Source: CAYNUJ01 sp964573255 (lineage in GTDB: Bacteria > Bacteroidota > Ignavibacteria > Ignavibacteriales > Melioribacteraceae). Taken from it: DNA of 64,000 nt. Positions 62,775 to 64,000 of the stretch are shown piece after piece. How positions within the stretch are numbered: position 1 is the stretch's first letter; each line of letters opens with the position of its first letter. Position numbers and translations under genes: made by a program. Under the pieces are notes generated by a model. It saw only the letters and a list, made by a program, of their open reading frames with translations, made no database searches and had not been told where the DNA came from. Location: positions 1-64,000 of the forward strand of contig CAZNJB010000018.1 of the NCBI GenBank assembly GCA_964573255.1. The letters are read 5' to 3'.

Positions 62775-64000
62775 TTATAGATTAGTCAATATTCCTTGTT
62801 CCAACTGATAAGCTAAATTAAGTATATGGCTTTCGTTAAAATGATTTGCCATTAATTGGAATCCGATTGGCAATCCATCAGAATTTTTTCCCATTGGAAT
62901 ATTCATTGCCGGAATGCCGGCAAGGTTTGTACTTGTAGTATAAATATCATTCAAGTACATCTGTAATGGATCGGACATCATTTCCCCTAATTTAAAAGCC
63001 GCAGTTGGTGTTGTGGGAGCTAAAATTAAGTCCGCGTTTTTGAAAACATCCTTAAAATCGTTTTGCACTAATCTTCTAACACGTTGAGCTTTTCTGTAAT
63101 ACGCATCATAATAACCTGCAGAAAGGACATAAGTCCCGAGCATAATTCTTCTTTTAACTTCAGCACCAAATGCTTCTTCTCTCGAATTCACATACAGGTC
63201 ATTTAATGTATTTGCATCAGCAGATCTGTAACCGAATCTCACACCGTCGTAACGTGCAAGATTAGAGGAAGCTTCGGCAGTAGTAAGAACATAATATGTA
63301 GCTATTGCATATTGAGTATGTTTCAATGAAACTTGGATAATATTATGTCCATTGCTTTTCAGCCAGTCGATAATTTCATTTATTCTATCGGATATTTCTT
63401 TATCAAGCCCATCTGAAAAATATTCTACCGGAAGAGCTACTGTAAATTTTTTATCCTTTTGCAATTCAGAAGGGTAATCGGGAACTTCCACATCAGCAGA
63501 GGTAGAATCTTTTTCATCTCTACCTGCAATAGCTTTTAATATCAGAGCAGCATCGGTAACGTTTTTTGTAATTGGTCCTATACTGTCAAACGAAGAGGCA
63601 AATGCAGTTAAACCGAAACGGGATACTCTACCGTAGGTTGGTTTCAATCCATAAACACCGCAGAAAGCTGCCGGCTGCCGTATTGAGCCGCCGGTATCTG
63701 TTCCGATTGATGCATCACATAAATCGGTTGCAACTGCAGCAGCAGAACCGCCACTAGAGCCACCGGGAACTCTTGTTTTATCTACAGGATTTTTTACCGG
63801 ACCAAAAGCAGAATTTTCGTTGGAAGAACCCATTGCGAATTCATCGCAGTTTGTTTTTCCGTTTATTATCGCTCCGCTGTCAATTAGCTTTTGAACAACT
63901 GTGGCAGTATAAATCGACTCATAGTTCTCCAATATTTTGGATGCACAGGTCAACCTTTCACCTTCTAACGCAAGTACATCTTTAATAGATATTATTAAAC
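62775..64000 (-). CDS. gatA: GatA, Glu-tRNA(Gln) amidotransferase subunit A (cut by window edge)
   Basis: The frame stays open to the window end, so the gene continues beyond 64000; about 408 residues are seen of a usual 480. The amidase-signature triad is visible: Lys in 'ISIKDV' (just inside the edge), the cis-Ser in 'GTDTGGSIRQP' and the nucleophile region 'GGSSGGSAAAVA'. 'LAPTTPTAAFKLG' and 'GLPIGFQLMANHF' mark the GatA C-terminus. It releases ammonia from glutamine to convert Glu-tRNA(Gln) to Gln-tRNA(Gln). It is convergent with the SSS gene with 21 bases between. Confidence 0.95.
   Translation of the reverse strand, partial: LIISIKDVLALEGERLTCASKILENYESIYTATVVQKLIDSGAIINGKTNCDEFAMGSSNENSAFGPVKNPVDKTRVPGGSSGGSAAAVATDLCDASIGTDTGGSIRQPAAFCGVYGLKPTYGRVSRFGLTAFASSFDSIGPITKNVTDAALILKAIAGRDEKDSTSADVEVPDYPSELQKDKKFTVALPVEYFSDGLDKEISDRINEIIDWLKSNGHNIIQVSLKHTQYAIATYYVLTTAEASSNLARYDGVRFGYRSADANTLNDLYVNSREEAFGAEVKRRIMLGTYVLSAGYYDAYYRKAQRVRRLVQNDFKDVFKNADLILAPTTPTAAFKLGEMMSDPLQMYLNDIYTTSTNLAGIPAMNIPMGKNSDGLPIGFQLMANHFNESHILNLAYQLEQGILTNL

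Overview
The window is AT-rich, densely coded and almost wholly chromosomal in character. No rRNA, tRNA, CRISPR array, insertion sequence or phage gene was seen. Several genes point to the Bacteroidota/Chlorobiota side of the tree, most likely an Ignavibacteria-like organism: a primary sigma factor without region 1.1, a GldC homologue, DUF2911, an Hc1-type histone-like protein, the bacillithiol-linked YtxJ, and outer-membrane barrels ending in phenylalanine. The species call is inference from gene content only.

Layout. 1-4.0 kb: a gene-poor leader with hairpins, an unrecognised ORF, a LacI-type regulator and a PLP aminotransferase. 4.0-8.1 kb: gldC, a DUF2911-TPR protein, rpoD, thioredoxin, ytxJ and a TPR protein. 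8.1-11.1 kb: feoB, feoA and a DtxR-type regulator, all on the minus strand. 11.2-19.7 kb: five translationally coupled genes, namely a cytochrome-b-like membrane protein, a membrane-anchored Fe-S/flavin oxidoreductase, a 20-heme c-type cytochrome, a 40-heme c-type cytochrome and an outer-membrane barrel. 19.8-24.7 kb (minus): a GAF protein, an eIF2B-like protein, a universal stress protein, a cyclic-nucleotide-binding protein, a HisA homologue and an acyl-CoA dehydrogenase. 24.8-34.2 kb: a hydrolase, a quinone-linked Fe-S oxidoreductase, Hc1, CapA, MFS, DusB, a PAP2-like protein, a PolX-like protein and apt. 34.3-44.7 kb (minus): a methyltransferase, small proteins, an M29-type aminopeptidase, an MFS plus PqqD-like pair, an OPT transporter, a TIGR02757 protein and pdxJ. 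44.8-54.7 kb: PfkB kinase, mtnA, recO, HtrA protease, aroC, an MBL hydrolase, an ABC pair and an acyl-CoA carboxylase subunit. 55-64 kb: a lytic transglycosylase with eight LysM repeats, then a TPP riboswitch followed by a TonB receptor, thiamine pyrophosphokinase and an SSS transporter, then gatA cut by the window edge.

The most notable system is 11.2-19.7 kb. It carries 60 CXXCH heme motifs in two adjacent proteins. It has a plausible inner-membrane NAD(P)H- or quinone-coupled entry module and a barrel that could carry electrons across the outer membrane. It lies beside the Fe(II) uptake genes and their regulator, divergent from that regulator, with an 18-bp palindrome between them. I read it as a candidate extracellular electron-transfer conduit; this is inference from gene content and order. 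Other points of interest are several proteins with altered active-site motifs (ABC ATPase, PolX, HisA, FeoB G4) and a fully readable TPP riboswitch with alternative terminator and antiterminator pairings.
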